Origin: Sphingopyxis sp.
Lineage (GTDB): Bacteria; Pseudomonadota; Alphaproteobacteria; Sphingomonadales; Sphingomonadaceae
Direction: 5' to 3'
NCBI RefSeq assembly: GCF_016704835.1
Contig: NZ_JADIZJ010000022.1
Coordinates: 62,001 to 126,000 of the forward strand
Length of the DNA: 64,000 nucleotides
Shown piece by piece: positions 1-8,568 of the stretch (its first letter is position 1; each line of letters starts with the position of its first letter). The translations under genes were made by a program, and so were the position numbers. The notes under the pieces are model-generated. The model was not told the DNA's origin. It saw only the letters and a list, made by a program, of their open reading frames with translations, and made no database searches.

Positions 1-521
1 CGGTACCGATTGCGCTGGTCGCGATGGCGGCAACTCCGCTCGGGATGATCGCGCTTGAGGCGACGACGCCCGACGTAGCGCGGTTGCTGATCACGCTGGT
101 GGCGGTTGGAGCGTTTGCCGCGGTGCTGCTGCCCAAACAGCCTGAGGGGCACCGTCCGGGTCGGCTCGCGATCGGTGGAACGGGCGTGGTGTCGGGTATC
201 CTGACGGGCTTTGCGGCGATGCCCGGTCCGCCTGTCGTCCCCTTCTATCTGCGCAGCGCGCTGCCGCCCAAGACGTCGCGCGCATCGATGATGCTGATCT
301 TTTTTGCGACCGCGATTGCCGGGACGCTGGCGGCGCTGTGGGTCGGCATTGCCACCTCACGGTTGCTCATCCTGTCGCTGCTGCTCTTTGCGCCGATGTG
401 GGTGGGCAATTATGTCGGCGGACGCCATTTCGGCCGCGTCGCACCGCATATTTGGCAGGCGATGGTCGCGGTTGTTCTCGGCGTCGCAGCGGTAGCGGCG
501 GTGGTGCGGATCCTGAACTGA
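1..521 (+). CDS. TauE/SafE family permease, 3' part only
   Basis: Membrane permease of the TauE/SafE (sulfite exporter-like) family, expected to move a small organosulfur or other anion across the inner membrane. The frame is open from the window edge, so the N-terminus is missing and the ATG at 24 is probably internal. What remains is about 172 residues with four or five hydrophobic helices, a Gly-rich loop (residues near GTGVVSGILTGFAAMPGPPV) typical of the second half of the family, and a C-terminal helix rich in Ala and Val. It converges on the ABC permease gene with 22 bases between stops. The substrate cannot be read from the sequence. Confidence 0.8.
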   Translation, partial: VPIALVAMAATPLGMIALEATTPDVARLLITLVAVGAFAAVLLPKQPEGHRPGRLAIGGTGVVSGILTGFAAMPGPPVVPFYLRSALPPKTSRASMMLIFFATAIAGTLAALWVGIATSRLLILSLLLFAPMWVGNYVGGRHFGRVAPHIWQAMVAVVLGVAAVAAVVRILN

Positions 522-543
522 CACGAACCGATTTTGAAGCTGG

Positions 544-3045
544 TTACAGACTTCGTAGCGCCTGCGCCGGTTTGGCCGACAACAACGGCCAGCTGCCCGC
601 GATACCGATCAGGAACGACAATCCCGCGCCACCAATCAGCGTTGCCCCGACGATCAGCGGATCGGGGGCAAAGGTAAAGTCGAACAGGCTGACGACAACA
701 TAGCGCGCCGCAATCAGGCCAAGTCCTAATGCCAGCACCGCCAGCACCGCCGCCAGCACTGCATATTCCATCGCCTGCGCGCCCAGAATCTGGCTGCGTG
801 TCGCGCCGAGCAGTTTCAGGATCACGCTGTCGTACACGCGCCGCTCGCGACTGGCGGCGATTGCGCCGATCAGCACCGCGATCCCGGCAAGAATCGCGAT
901 GCTGGCGGCAGCGGCAATGGCCTGACTCATCTGGGTGAGCAGCGTCGTTACCTGCGACACGACATCGCGCACCGCGATCAGCGATGCCGAGGGGAAGGTG
1001 CGCGGGATGCTGCGCGCCAGTTCGGCCTCGGCGGCCGGCTCGACCGCAACGGTCGCGACCATATTATGCGGCGCCGCGTCGAAGGTGCCGGGCGAGAAGA
1101 CCAGCACATAGTTGAGCCCGAAATTGTCCCACTGCACGGTGCGCAAGGAGGCGACCTTTGCCTGCACCTCGACCCCCAGCACATTGACGCTGAGCGTATC
1201 TCCGATCTTGAGGCCGAGCGAAGTCGCGACTTCCTCCTCGACGCTGACGAGCGGCGGTCCCTTGTAATCGGCCGCCCACCATTGGCCGCCCACCAGTTCG
1301 CTACCGCTCGGCGGCGCTGCACTATAGGTCAGCCCGCGGTCGCCGCGCAGCACCCACGCGCCTTCGGGCAGTTCGGCGAGTTCGTCGACGCGCTGGCCGC
1401 GAAATTCGGTGACGCTGCCGCGCAGCGCCGGGATCATGTTGATCTGGGCGTCGGGGGCGGCCTTGGTGACGAGATCGCGAAATTGCGCCGCGCCATCGCG
1501 CGGCACGTCGAGCACGAAAAAGCTCGGCGCGCGCTGCGGCACGGTGCGTGCGATTTCGTTGGTGATGCTCGTCTGGATCGCGGCGAGGGTGACGAACAGC
1601 GTGAGACCCAGCCCGAGCGCCACCACCAGCGCGCCGGTCGACGCGCCGGGGCGATGCAGGTTGGCGAGCGCAAGGCGCAGCAACGGGCGACGGGGGCGCG
1701 GCAGGCGGCTGGCGATGCGGCGCACCAGCCAGCCGAGCCCGACAAGGATCAGCAGCAGGCCGAGCGCGGCGCCGATAAAACCGAGTGCGAACAGTGGCTC
1801 CCGCGCGGTGCCGACCGCGAGCGCGACGATGGCAAGCAGCGCAACGGCGACGGCGACCAAGGCAGGCCGGTCGATCCGCGCCGCCTTGTCGACAGTCGCG
1901 CGGTACAGCCCCGCCGCTGGGATATGCTTCGTGGCGGCGAGCGGCGGCATGGCAAAAGCGATGGCGATCAGCAATCCATAAGCGGCGCTGACGGCAAGTG
2001 GCAGCGGATAGAGCGCGAAGCCGGGACGGACGGGCAGCACGTCGCCGGCAATCGCCCCGATCGCGAACGGCGCCAGCGCGCCGACGACCAAGCCGGCAAA
2101 AATCGACACCGCGGCAACCGCCAAGATCTGCAAGCCATAGATGCGCAGCACCGTCGCGCTGTCGGCGCCGAGGACTTTCAGCGTCGCCAGCCCCGGACGT
2201 TTGCCCGCCAGATAGCTCGCAACGCCATTGCCGACGCCGATCCCGGCAATGACCAGCGCGGCGAGGCCGACCAGCGACAGGAACTGCCCCATGCGCTCGA
2301 TAAAACGCCGCGTTCCGGGCGCGCCGTTGCTGCGATCGGTGATGTCCCAGCCTGCACCCGGGAATTCGGCGGTGAGCGCCTCGCCGACCGCTTCGGGATT
2401 GACGCTGGCGGGCAGGCGGACGCGATATTTGCTTTCGAACAGGCTGCCGGGCTGGATCAGCTGGGTCGCGGGCAGGTCGGCGATACCGATGATCGCGACG
2501 GGGCCGAGCGTGAAGCCTTCGCCCAGCCGGTCGGGCTCCTCGGCGACGACGCCGTCGATCAGGAACGCTTTTTCGCCGAACTTCACCCGTTCGCCGATCT
2601 TCAGGTCGAGCCGCGAGGCGAGATCCTTGCCGATCCAGATGCTGCCCGCGGGCGGCGGTCCGCGGCGCGCGCCATCTTCCAGCCGCATCGTACCATAGAG
2701 CGGATAGGCAGCATCGACCGCCTTCAGTTCGGACAAGAGCGCGTCACCCGCGGGCGCATTGGCCATCGCGCGCATCCGCACGGTGGACGATGTTTCGCCG
2801 GCTTTGCGAAACGCAGCCATTTCTTCGGCGCTCGCTTCGCGCTGCGGAATGCCGAATTCGATATCGCCGCCCAGGATCGTTTGGCCGCGGACCTCAAGCT
2901 CGGATGTGATGCCGCGCGTCAGACTGCCGATCGCCGCCAGCGTCGCAACCCCGAGAAACAGGCAGACCGCGAGCAAGCGCAGGCCGCGGATGCGCGTCGC
3001 TAGGTCGCGGCGGGCGATCCGCCAGAGGGAAGCGAGCGAGAGCAC
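544..3045 (-). CDS. YbbP-like ABC transporter permease (FtsX/MacB type)
   Basis: An 833-residue ABC permease of the YbbP/FtsX class. It has an N-terminal helix (about residues 20-40), a large periplasmic domain, a first FtsX-like block of helices (about 255-370), a second periplasmic domain and a C-terminal FtsX block (about 700-830). The GTG start follows the stop of the ATPase gene with no gap, so the two are surely translated together. The ATPase/permease pair beside a divergent TesA-type esterase is the same arrangement as ybbA-ybbP/tesA in Escherichia coli. The role is inferred as export or mechanical coupling at the inner membrane; the substrate is unknown. Confidence 0.9.
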   Translation of the reverse strand: MLSLASLWRIARRDLATRIRGLRLLAVCLFLGVATLAAIGSLTRGITSELEVRGQTILGGDIEFGIPQREASAEEMAAFRKAGETSSTVRMRAMANAPAGDALLSELKAVDAAYPLYGTMRLEDGARRGPPPAGSIWIGKDLASRLDLKIGERVKFGEKAFLIDGVVAEEPDRLGEGFTLGPVAIIGIADLPATQLIQPGSLFESKYRVRLPASVNPEAVGEALTAEFPGAGWDITDRSNGAPGTRRFIERMGQFLSLVGLAALVIAGIGVGNGVASYLAGKRPGLATLKVLGADSATVLRIYGLQILAVAAVSIFAGLVVGALAPFAIGAIAGDVLPVRPGFALYPLPLAVSAAYGLLIAIAFAMPPLAATKHIPAAGLYRATVDKAARIDRPALVAVAVALLAIVALAVGTAREPLFALGFIGAALGLLLILVGLGWLVRRIASRLPRPRRPLLRLALANLHRPGASTGALVVALGLGLTLFVTLAAIQTSITNEIARTVPQRAPSFFVLDVPRDGAAQFRDLVTKAAPDAQINMIPALRGSVTEFRGQRVDELAELPEGAWVLRGDRGLTYSAAPPSGSELVGGQWWAADYKGPPLVSVEEEVATSLGLKIGDTLSVNVLGVEVQAKVASLRTVQWDNFGLNYVLVFSPGTFDAAPHNMVATVAVEPAAEAELARSIPRTFPSASLIAVRDVVSQVTTLLTQMSQAIAAAASIAILAGIAVLIGAIAASRERRVYDSVILKLLGATRSQILGAQAMEYAVLAAVLAVLALGLGLIAARYVVVSLFDFTFAPDPLIVGATLIGGAGLSFLIGIAGSWPLLSAKPAQALRSL

Positions 3046-3744
3046 CTAGGCCGCCCGCTCTTCGATTTTTCCATCGTGCATCACGACAACCCGGTCGCAA
3101 TGCTGCGCCAGCTCGGGATCGTGCGTGATGATCAGCAAGGTTGCGCCCAATGCGGCGCGGCGCGCAAAGATCAGGTCGATGATCGCATGGCCGGTCGCGG
3201 TGTCGAGATTGCCCGTCGGCTCGTCGGCAAAGATGATCGCGGGCGAGCTCGCCATCGCGCGCGCAATCGCGACCCGCTGCTGCTCACCGCCCGACAGCTG
3301 CGCGGGATAATGGGTCAGGCGATGCCCGAGCCCGACAGCTTCCAGTTCGGCGGCGGCGCGCGCGAACGGCTCGGCGATCCCCGCCAGCTCTAGCGGCACT
3401 GCGACATTTTCGAGCGCCGTCATCGTTGGCAGCAGGTGAAAGGCCTGGAGCACGATGCCGATGCGGCCACGCCGCGCGCGCGCCAGTTCATCTTCGTCCA
3501 TCGTCGTGAAATCGAGCCCCGCGACGCGGATGCTGCCGCCATTGGCGCGCTCCAGCCCTGCGAGCACCGCCATCAGCGAGCTTTTTCCCGAGCCCGACGG
3601 ACCGAGCAGCGCCACCGAAGCGCCCGCAGGAACCTCCAGGTCGACGCCGCGCAAAATTTCGACGGGGGCCTTGTCGCTGCCGAGTGTCAGCGTCACATTG
3701 TGAGCGGCGATCGCCAAGTCAGGCGAAGGTCGAGTGTCGGGCAA
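3046..3744 (-). CDS. ybbA: YbbA-like ABC transporter ATP-binding protein
   Basis: A 232-residue ATPase subunit of the MacB/LolD-like class that powers the permease downstream. Walker A is GPSGSGKSS at residues 48-56, the signature is LSGGEQQRVAIARAM, Walker B is IIFADEPTG, and the switch region is ITHD. The best start is TTG at 3744, preceded by an AAGGG about 8 bases upstream. That start lies only 12 bases from the TTG start of the divergent esterase gene, so the promoters of the two genes must overlap the neighbouring coding sequence. Confidence 0.93.
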   Translation of the reverse strand: MPDTRPSPDLAIAAHNVTLTLGSDKAPVEILRGVDLEVPAGASVALLGPSGSGKSSLMAVLAGLERANGGSIRVAGLDFTTMDEDELARARRGRIGIVLQAFHLLPTMTALENVAVPLELAGIAEPFARAAAELEAVGLGHRLTHYPAQLSGGEQQRVAIARAMASSPAIIFADEPTGNLDTATGHAIIDLIFARRAALGATLLIITHDPELAQHCDRVVVMHDGKIEERAA

Positions 3745-3756
3745 GGAGAGAACCCT

Positions 3757-4476
3757 TTGGAAAAACGAACGGCCGGATGGCGCTCTTACGCTTTATATGG
3801 TTGTGCCATCGCGCTTTGCCAACCGCTTGCCGCATGCGGATCGGCGGAAACCCCGGCGGCTTCGACCAACGACAAACTTGCCGCCAACGCGGCGCCCGCC
3901 CTTCCAGCCAACGCGCCGCTCGTCATCGCTTTTGGCGACAGCTTGTATGCGGGGTATCAGTTGGGGCCAAAGGAGGGCTTAGCGCCGCAATTGCAGGCCG
4001 CGCTGGGGGCCGATGGGGTTGTCGCGCGCGTCCAGAACGCCGGGGTTTCGGGCGACACGACCGCTGCAGGGCTCCAGCGGCTGACCTATGTGCTCGACAA
4101 TGCGAAGGTGAAGCCCGCGCTGGTCCTGCTCGGGCTGGGCGGCAACGACATGCTGCGCGGCATCGGCCCCGATCAGACGCGCGCCAATCTCGACGCGATG
4201 CTTGCTGAACTCCAGAAGCGCGAGATTCCGGTGCTGCTCACCGGCATGATGGCCGCGCCGAACATGGGCAGCGATTATGCGAAGAAATTCAATCCGATCT
4301 ATTCCGAACTTGCCGCCAAATATGATGTGAGCTTTTATCCGTTCATTCTCGACAATGTCGTCACCGACAAGGCGCTCATGCTCGGCGACAATATGCATCC
4401 CAATGCGAAGGGGGTGACGGTGGTGGCCGAGGGGCTGGCGCCGCTGGTCGAGCAGGCGCTGCCGAACGCGGGATAA
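3757..4476 (+). CDS. tesA: SGNH/GDSL arylesterase, TesA-like lipoprotein
   Basis: A 239-residue arylesterase/lysophospholipase L1-type hydrolase. The SGNH blocks are visible: GDSLYAGY at residues 60-67 (nucleophile Ser), LGGND (block III) and DNMHPNAKG near 211-219 (catalytic Asp and His). I chose the TTG at 3757 because a GCAAGGAGAG ribosome binding site lies about 7 bases upstream. This start gives a lipoprotein signal with lipobox LAAC (Cys 27), which longer starts would bury. So the enzyme is probably lipid-anchored in the envelope, whereas E. coli TesA is a soluble periplasmic protein. Divergent from ybbA-ybbP. Confidence 0.9.
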   Translation: MEKRTAGWRSYALYGCAIALCQPLAACGSAETPAASTNDKLAANAAPALPANAPLVIAFGDSLYAGYQLGPKEGLAPQLQAALGADGVVARVQNAGVSGDTTAAGLQRLTYVLDNAKVKPALVLLGLGGNDMLRGIGPDQTRANLDAMLAELQKREIPVLLTGMMAAPNMGSDYAKKFNPIYSELAAKYDVSFYPFILDNVVTDKALMLGDNMHPNAKGVTVVAEGLAPLVEQALPNAG

Positions 4477-4483
4477 TTGTCCG

Positions 4484-4613
4484 TCCTGTCGCGCAGCGAT
4501 GGGGAGGGGGACCGCGCATCGCCGATGCGTTGGCGGCGGGGCAGCGACGTTGCGCTATCGTCCCTCCGCCAGCGCTTCGCGCTGTCACTTTCCCCTGGCT
4601 TCGCGACAGGGAG
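4484..4613. repeat. Dispersed palindromic intergenic element, family A copy 1
   Basis: The two ends are inverted copies of each other: CCTGTCGCGCAGC near 4485-4497 pairs with the reverse of GCTTCGCGACAGG near 4598-4610, both flanked by G-rich or C-rich blocks. The inner core CCTCCGCCAGCGCTTCGCG followed by CTGTCACTTTCCC recurs almost unchanged at 39023-39054. It fills the space between tesA and the ynfA remnant and carries no transposase. Confidence 0.75.
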
Positions 4614-4616
4614 GAG

Positions 4617-4739
4617 CTAACGCCCCCGCGGCCCACGCAGGATGATTGCCGCCCCGCCCAGACACACCGCGACGCCGATCAGATCCCAGCGGTCGGGCCT
4701 GGCGCGCTCGACCACCCACCGCCATAACAAGGCAGTCAT
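4617..4739 (-). pseudogene. C-terminal remnant of a YnfA/UPF0060 membrane protein
   Basis: Translating this short stretch gives 40 residues ending in a stop. They match the last third of the YnfA (UPF0060) family: a tryptophan-rich LLWRWVVERARPDRWDLIG segment followed by the final helix VAVCLGGAAIIL and RGPRGR. Full-length members have about 108 residues and four helices. Here a TAG stop lies in frame one codon before the apparent ATG, so the 5' two thirds are gone. The remnant ends where the family A palindrome begins, suggesting that repeat insertion or deletion accompanied the loss. Confidence is in the family match, not in expression. Confidence 0.72.
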
Positions 4740-4770
4740 TGTCTAACCGTGACCGGATGACGCGCAAATG

Positions 4771-4799
4771 AAAAGGGGCGACCAACCGGCCGCCCCTTC
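4771..4799 (-). terminator. Rho-independent terminator of the barrel gene
   Basis: On the minus strand AAGGGGCG and CGCCCCTT form an 8-base stem around a short loop, followed by TTTT. It lies 26 bases past the stop of the outer-membrane protein gene. Confidence 0.8.
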
Positions 4800-4824
4800 C
4801 GTTACGTTTCGCTGTTCCGAAGGA

Positions 4825-5283
4825 TCAGAAAGCGAAGCCGACGCCCGCGACGAAGGTGTCGAAGTCGCCGAAACTGTCGATGAACTGGTGACGATATTCG
4901 GCCTTGGCGTACAGGTTCTGGCCCAGCTTGTGCTGGTAACCCGCGCCGACATAGGGATCGTCGATGTCGCTGAAGGTGTAGCCGCCGGTGACATAGGCCT
5001 TGCCGGCCGCGCCAACCTTGGCACCAACGCGGCCGCCGGCCGAGAACTGGACGTCGGCGCCGTCGATCAGCACCTTGTCGGCAGCACCTTCAACGCCAAC
5101 AAATGCGGTCGAACCAAGGTCGAAGTCATAGCCGGCGGCAGCGCCGAGCGTGGCTTCGTCAGCACCGTTGCCGGTGATCAGGCCGCCGCGCACTTCGACG
5201 CGGCCTTCGCCGCCTTCGGCCGCCATGGCGGGGGTTGCAACGATGGCCGTCAGGAGAGCGGCTGCAACTGCGAATTTCTTCAT
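4825..5283 (-). CDS. Outer-membrane beta-barrel protein (opacity/porin family)
   Basis: A 152-residue protein with a standard Sec signal (MKKFAVAAALLTAIVATPAMA, cleavage after residue 21). It then has alternating hydrophobic and polar strands rich in Gly, Tyr and Phe, ending in the aromatic C-terminus GVGFAF needed for barrel assembly. The size fits a small 8-strand barrel of the OmpA-like/opacity type. An AGAAGGAAAAC ribosome binding site precedes the ATG. It stands alone with its own terminator. No specific ligand can be inferred. Confidence 0.85.
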   Translation of the reverse strand: MKKFAVAAALLTAIVATPAMAAEGGEGRVEVRGGLITGNGADEATLGAAAGYDFDLGSTAFVGVEGAADKVLIDGADVQFSAGGRVGAKVGAAGKAYVTGGYTFSDIDDPYVGAGYQHKLGQNLYAKAEYRHQFIDSFGDFDTFVAGVGFAF

Positions 5284-5375
5284 TTTGTTTTCCTTCTGCT
5301 TGGTATGGCCACGCCCTTTGGGTCGCGGTCCGCGCCTTAAATGGCGTTCGCAGCTGTCGCTTCAATGAACGGAAG

Positions 5376-5390
5376 TGTCATCATGTGACA
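5376..5390. promoter_or_regulatory. Inverted repeat upstream of the barrel gene
   Basis: TGTCA-TCATG-TGACA is a perfect 5-base inverted repeat about 95 bases upstream of the barrel start, inside an unusually AT-rich stretch (5375-5435). It could be an operator or part of the promoter region. Nothing identifies the regulator. Confidence 0.3.
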
Positions 5391-5521
5391 ATTTTCTTAC
5401 CTGTGTTAATTTTACCACACAGTACAGAATAGCTATGCAGTCGCAATGCGCCGAAATTGGCGCTCAACCGGGGATATGAGGTGAGGCGAATGCGATCCGA
5501 CGCGGCCGGGCCGCACGCGAT

Positions 5522-6766
5522 TTAGCCTAGCGCGACCTGCTTTTCTTCCGCAATGCGGTCGAGTTCGGCGCGCGTCGGCTTGGTCGCCGCGCTTTTCAGC
5601 TGCCCGCACGCCGCCATGATATCGCGCCCGCGCGGGGTGCGGACCGGCGCGGAAATCCCGGCCTTGAAAATCAGGTTGCTGAACGCGCGCACCCGCTCGG
5701 GCGACGAACATTCATACATCGCTCCCGGCCAGGGGTTGAACGGGATCAGGTTGACCTTGGCGTGCAAGCCATATTCACGGATCAGCCTGACAAGCTCGCG
5801 CGCGTCGTCGTCGCTGTCGTTCTTGTCCTTGAGCATCACATATTCGAACGTGATCCGCCGCGAATTGCCCGCGCCCGGATAATCGGCGCACGCCTTGAGC
5901 AGCTCGTCGATGCCATATTTGCGGTTGAGCGGCACGATCTCGTCGCGCACCTCCTTCGATACCGCATGGAGCGAGACCGCGAGGTTGACGCCAATCTCTT
6001 CGCCCGCGCGCGCCATCATCGGCACGACGCCGCTCGTCGACAGCGTGATCCGGCGCCGCGACAGCGCGAGGCCGTCGCCGTCCATGACGATTTTCAGCGC
6101 GCCCTTGACCTCGTCGAAATTATACAGCGGCTCGCCCATGCCCATCATCACGATGTTGGTCAGGATGCGGCCGTCGGAGGTATAATGGCCGCCTTCCTCG
6201 TCATCGTCATCCTCAGGGTCGGGGCCAAATCCTGCCATCGTGCCCTTGGGCCATTCACCCAGCTCGTCGCGCGCCAGCATCACCTGCCCGACAATCTCGC
6301 CCGCAGCGAGGTTGCGGACGAGGCGCATCGTGCCGGTGTGGCAGAAGCGGCAGTTCAATGTGCAGCCGACCTGGCTCGATACGCACAGGGTTCCCCGATC
6401 GGCGTCGGGGATGAAGACCATCTCATATTCCTGTCCGTCGGCGGCGGCGAGCAGCCATTTGCGCGTGCCGTCGCTCGACACCTGCGCCTCGCGCACCGTC
6501 GGGCGGCCGATGATGAAGCGGTCGGTCAGCCACGGGCGCATCGTCTTGGCGATGTCGGTCATCGCCTCGAAATCGGTGACCCCGCGGTGGTACATCCAGT
6601 GCCAGATCTGCTTGGCGCGCAGTTTCGCGGCTTTAGCGTCGAGACCCGCCTCGACCAGCACGCCGCCGATCGCGTCGCGGGTCAGTCCGACCAGGTCGAT
6701 GCGGTTGCCGCCGCGCAAGGGGACGGTGCCCGTGGTGACGGGGTCGATATGGCCGGGAATCTGCAT
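5522..6766 (-). CDS. rlmN: 23S rRNA (adenine-2503-C2)-methyltransferase RlmN
   Basis: Radical SAM enzyme that methylates C2 of A2503 in 23S rRNA (and A37 of some tRNAs). The 4Fe-4S triad is CTLNCRFC, and the second catalytic cysteine is in the C-terminal RGRDIMAACGQL. GEPLYNFDEV and the SxSTSGVVP region are also typical. The frame is open far upstream, but homologous sequence begins at MQIPGHIDPVT, so I placed the start at 6766 (414 residues, normal length). No other gene is in its transcription unit. Confidence 0.95.
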   Translation of the reverse strand: MQIPGHIDPVTTGTVPLRGGNRIDLVGLTRDAIGGVLVEAGLDAKAAKLRAKQIWHWMYHRGVTDFEAMTDIAKTMRPWLTDRFIIGRPTVREAQVSSDGTRKWLLAAADGQEYEMVFIPDADRGTLCVSSQVGCTLNCRFCHTGTMRLVRNLAAGEIVGQVMLARDELGEWPKGTMAGFGPDPEDDDDEEGGHYTSDGRILTNIVMMGMGEPLYNFDEVKGALKIVMDGDGLALSRRRITLSTSGVVPMMARAGEEIGVNLAVSLHAVSKEVRDEIVPLNRKYGIDELLKACADYPGAGNSRRITFEYVMLKDKNDSDDDARELVRLIREYGLHAKVNLIPFNPWPGAMYECSSPERVRAFSNLIFKAGISAPVRTPRGRDIMAACGQLKSAATKPTRAELDRIAEEKQVALG

Positions 6767-7204
6767 GATGGCCGCGCATATAGGGGGGAAGGGGGGAAAG
6801 CGCAATTGTGGCGGGAAATCCCCTCCTGCCTGCGCGAGGGGAGGAGCATCAACCGCCGCCAGCATCCCCAGCACCGCGGCTACATTGCCATTCGCCTCGG
6901 CGTTGCGCAGCGCCAAGACATTCTTGTCGCCATCGCAGTTCCTCAGGTGGCATCCACCGCGAGCGGCCAGAAAATCTGCGCGCGCCATTCGATCATCCTG
7001 CTGGAGCCGGGCGAGACAGCCGCAGTCAATGATGCTGGGTCGAGCGGAACCGAATTGCTGATCTCGGGACCGGCGCCGACAAGGCCGTCTGGAGCCGAGC
7101 AGAACGCGGTCAGACAGCAAGCTGCGATCTGGGCGGGATACCGGGACAAGGGCTGGTGAAATAGGCTGTTCGCCTTTCGCCAGCCCTTGCCCCGGCTTTG
7201 CCGA
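6767..7204. other. 438-base gap with no confident gene; possible decayed frame on the minus strand
   Basis: No intact gene is convincing here. On the minus strand a signal-peptide-like frame starts at a TTG at 7149 and stops at 6943 (68 residues). Just before that stop, another minus frame continues with coding-like third-position GC and protein-like sequence (RNCDGDKNVLALRNAEANGN). This looks like one short gene interrupted by a frameshift, but I cannot name a family. Confidence 0.3.
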
Positions 7205-7534
7205 TCAGTTCCGGATTGAACTGATCTGGATCACCTGACTGCCCGCGGCGTCGGCGATCGCCAGTTCGGCCTGCCTCGACGCAAGCGCGCGCGTGTCGGT
7301 GCGGCACTGCCGAACGTCATTCTTGCCTTTGAGGTCGAAATCCGACGCGGTGCCACATACTTCGACAACCGCGCGCCAGATGCGGCGATCGAGGCTTTTG
7401 GCACCCGCCTCGGTGCGCAGGTCGAGGTCGCGGTGCTGGACAGCGACGCTCGGGTTCGCGGGCGGCGATTGCGCGAGGACGGGCTGGCCAACCGAGGTGG
7501 CGGCCAGCGCGGCGAGGATCAGAAGCTTTTTCAT
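7205..7534 (-). CDS. UrcA family secreted protein
   Basis: A 109-residue exported protein with signal MKKLLILAALAATSVGQPVLA and the UrcA-family pattern: a conserved HRDLDLRTEAGAKSLDRRI segment, then VCGTASDFDL and a second cysteine in VRQCRTD. The two cysteines may form a disulfide in the periplasm. The function of the family is unknown; members are common in sphingomonads and caulobacters. I chose the ATG at 7534 because the signal peptide begins there and GGAGAC lies upstream. It is divergent from the LysR gene. Confidence 0.85.
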   Translation of the reverse strand: MKKLLILAALAATSVGQPVLAQSPPANPSVAVQHRDLDLRTEAGAKSLDRRIWRAVVEVCGTASDFDLKGKNDVRQCRTDTRALASRQAELAIADAAGSQVIQISSIRN

Positions 7535-7633
7535 CTCATGTCTCCATCGGCCGGCTGTAGAGGAGGGGAGGAAGCCGGTGGAGAAGCAGATAATCGATCG
7601 CACGCGGGCAAAGGAGCAACGAGTTTGCGTTGC

Positions 7634-7655
7634 CATTCTGCAAAATTGCAGAATG
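7634..7655. promoter_or_regulatory. LysR-type operator palindrome
   Basis: CATTCTGCAA-AA-TTGCAGAATG is a perfect 10-base inverted repeat centred about 42 bases upstream of the LysR gene and 110 bases upstream of urcA. Position and symmetry fit a LysR-type autoregulatory site shared by the divergent pair. Confidence 0.65.
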
Positions 7656-7686
7656 AGCCCCGGCGGATTATGACGCACAAGACGCC

Positions 7687-8568
7687 ATGTATGATTGGAA
7701 CGACCTCAAAGCCTTTCTGGCCGTTGCCGAGACCGGCAGCACCCTGTCCGCGGCGCAGTCGCTGCGCGTCAGCCAGACGACCGTCGCGCGGCGTATTGCG
7801 GCGCTCGAGGAAGCAACCGGCCTCAATCTGTTCGAGCGGCGCCAGGCGGGCTACGCGCTGACCCCGGTCGGCGAGGCGATGCTGGGGAGCGCTGCGGCGG
7901 TGCGCGAAGCCGCCGACCGTTTTGGCGAAGCGGCAAGCGCGTCATCGCGCGATGCGGGTGGCACGGTCAGCCTGACGACGATGGAAATCTTCGCGGTGAC
8001 CATCCTGCCGCCGATCCTGCGCGATCTGCGCGCCGAACATCCGGGCATTCACATCCAGCTCGACACCGCAGACGAGCCGCGCGATCTGGCGAGCGGCGCC
8101 GCCGACATCGCGATCCGCAGCAGCAAACAACCGACCGGCGCGGGGTTGGTCGGTCGGCGGATCGCCGACAATCCGTGGACCGTCTACTGCAGCCGCGACT
8201 ATGCTGACCGCCATGGCATCCCGCACAGCCGCGAACAACTGGCCGCGCACCCGTTTATTGGCGGCGGTGGCGGCGTGTGGGAACCCTATCAGGCGTGGCT
8301 GCGGCAATATGGGCTCGAGACATCGGTGGTGATGCAATATGACACCGGTACCGGCCTGCTTGCCGGGGTGCGCTCGGGCATGGGGCTCACCATCTTGCCC
8401 GCCTTCATTGCTGACCGCGAACCCGACCTGATCCGCTGCATCCCGCCCAAGAGCGAGGATACCACCGGGCTGTGGCTGCTCGCCCACGAGCGGCTGCGCC
8501 ATGTGCCGCGAGTGCGGTTGGTGCTCGATTTTCTGGCGGCGGCGTTGACCAAGCTGGCGCGCAGTTAG
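7687..8568 (+). CDS. LysR family transcriptional regulator
   Basis: A 293-residue LysR-type regulator. The N-terminal winged helix-turn-helix is at residues 1-60 (LKAFLAVAETGSTLSAAQSL then VSQTTVARRIAALEEATGLN). The effector-binding domain follows from about residue 90, beginning VSLTTMEIFAVTILPP. Its stop overlaps the stop of the convergent racemase gene by 2 bases. A palindrome just upstream suggests autoregulation and control of the divergent urcA. The co-inducer cannot be predicted. Confidence 0.93.
   Translation: MYDWNDLKAFLAVAETGSTLSAAQSLRVSQTTVARRIAALEEATGLNLFERRQAGYALTPVGEAMLGSAAAVREAADRFGEAASASSRDAGGTVSLTTMEIFAVTILPPILRDLRAEHPGIHIQLDTADEPRDLASGAADIAIRSSKQPTGAGLVGRRIADNPWTVYCSRDYADRHGIPHSREQLAAHPFIGGGGGVWEPYQAWLRQYGLETSVVMQYDTGTGLLAGVRSGMGLTILPAFIADREPDLIRCIPPKSEDTTGLWLLAHERLRHVPRVRLVLDFLAAALTKLARS

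Noticed and set aside
1066..3003. Open plus-strand frame of 645 codons opposite the ABC permease
   Set aside because: Antisense shadow of the permease gene; Arg/Gln/Asp-rich with no domain.
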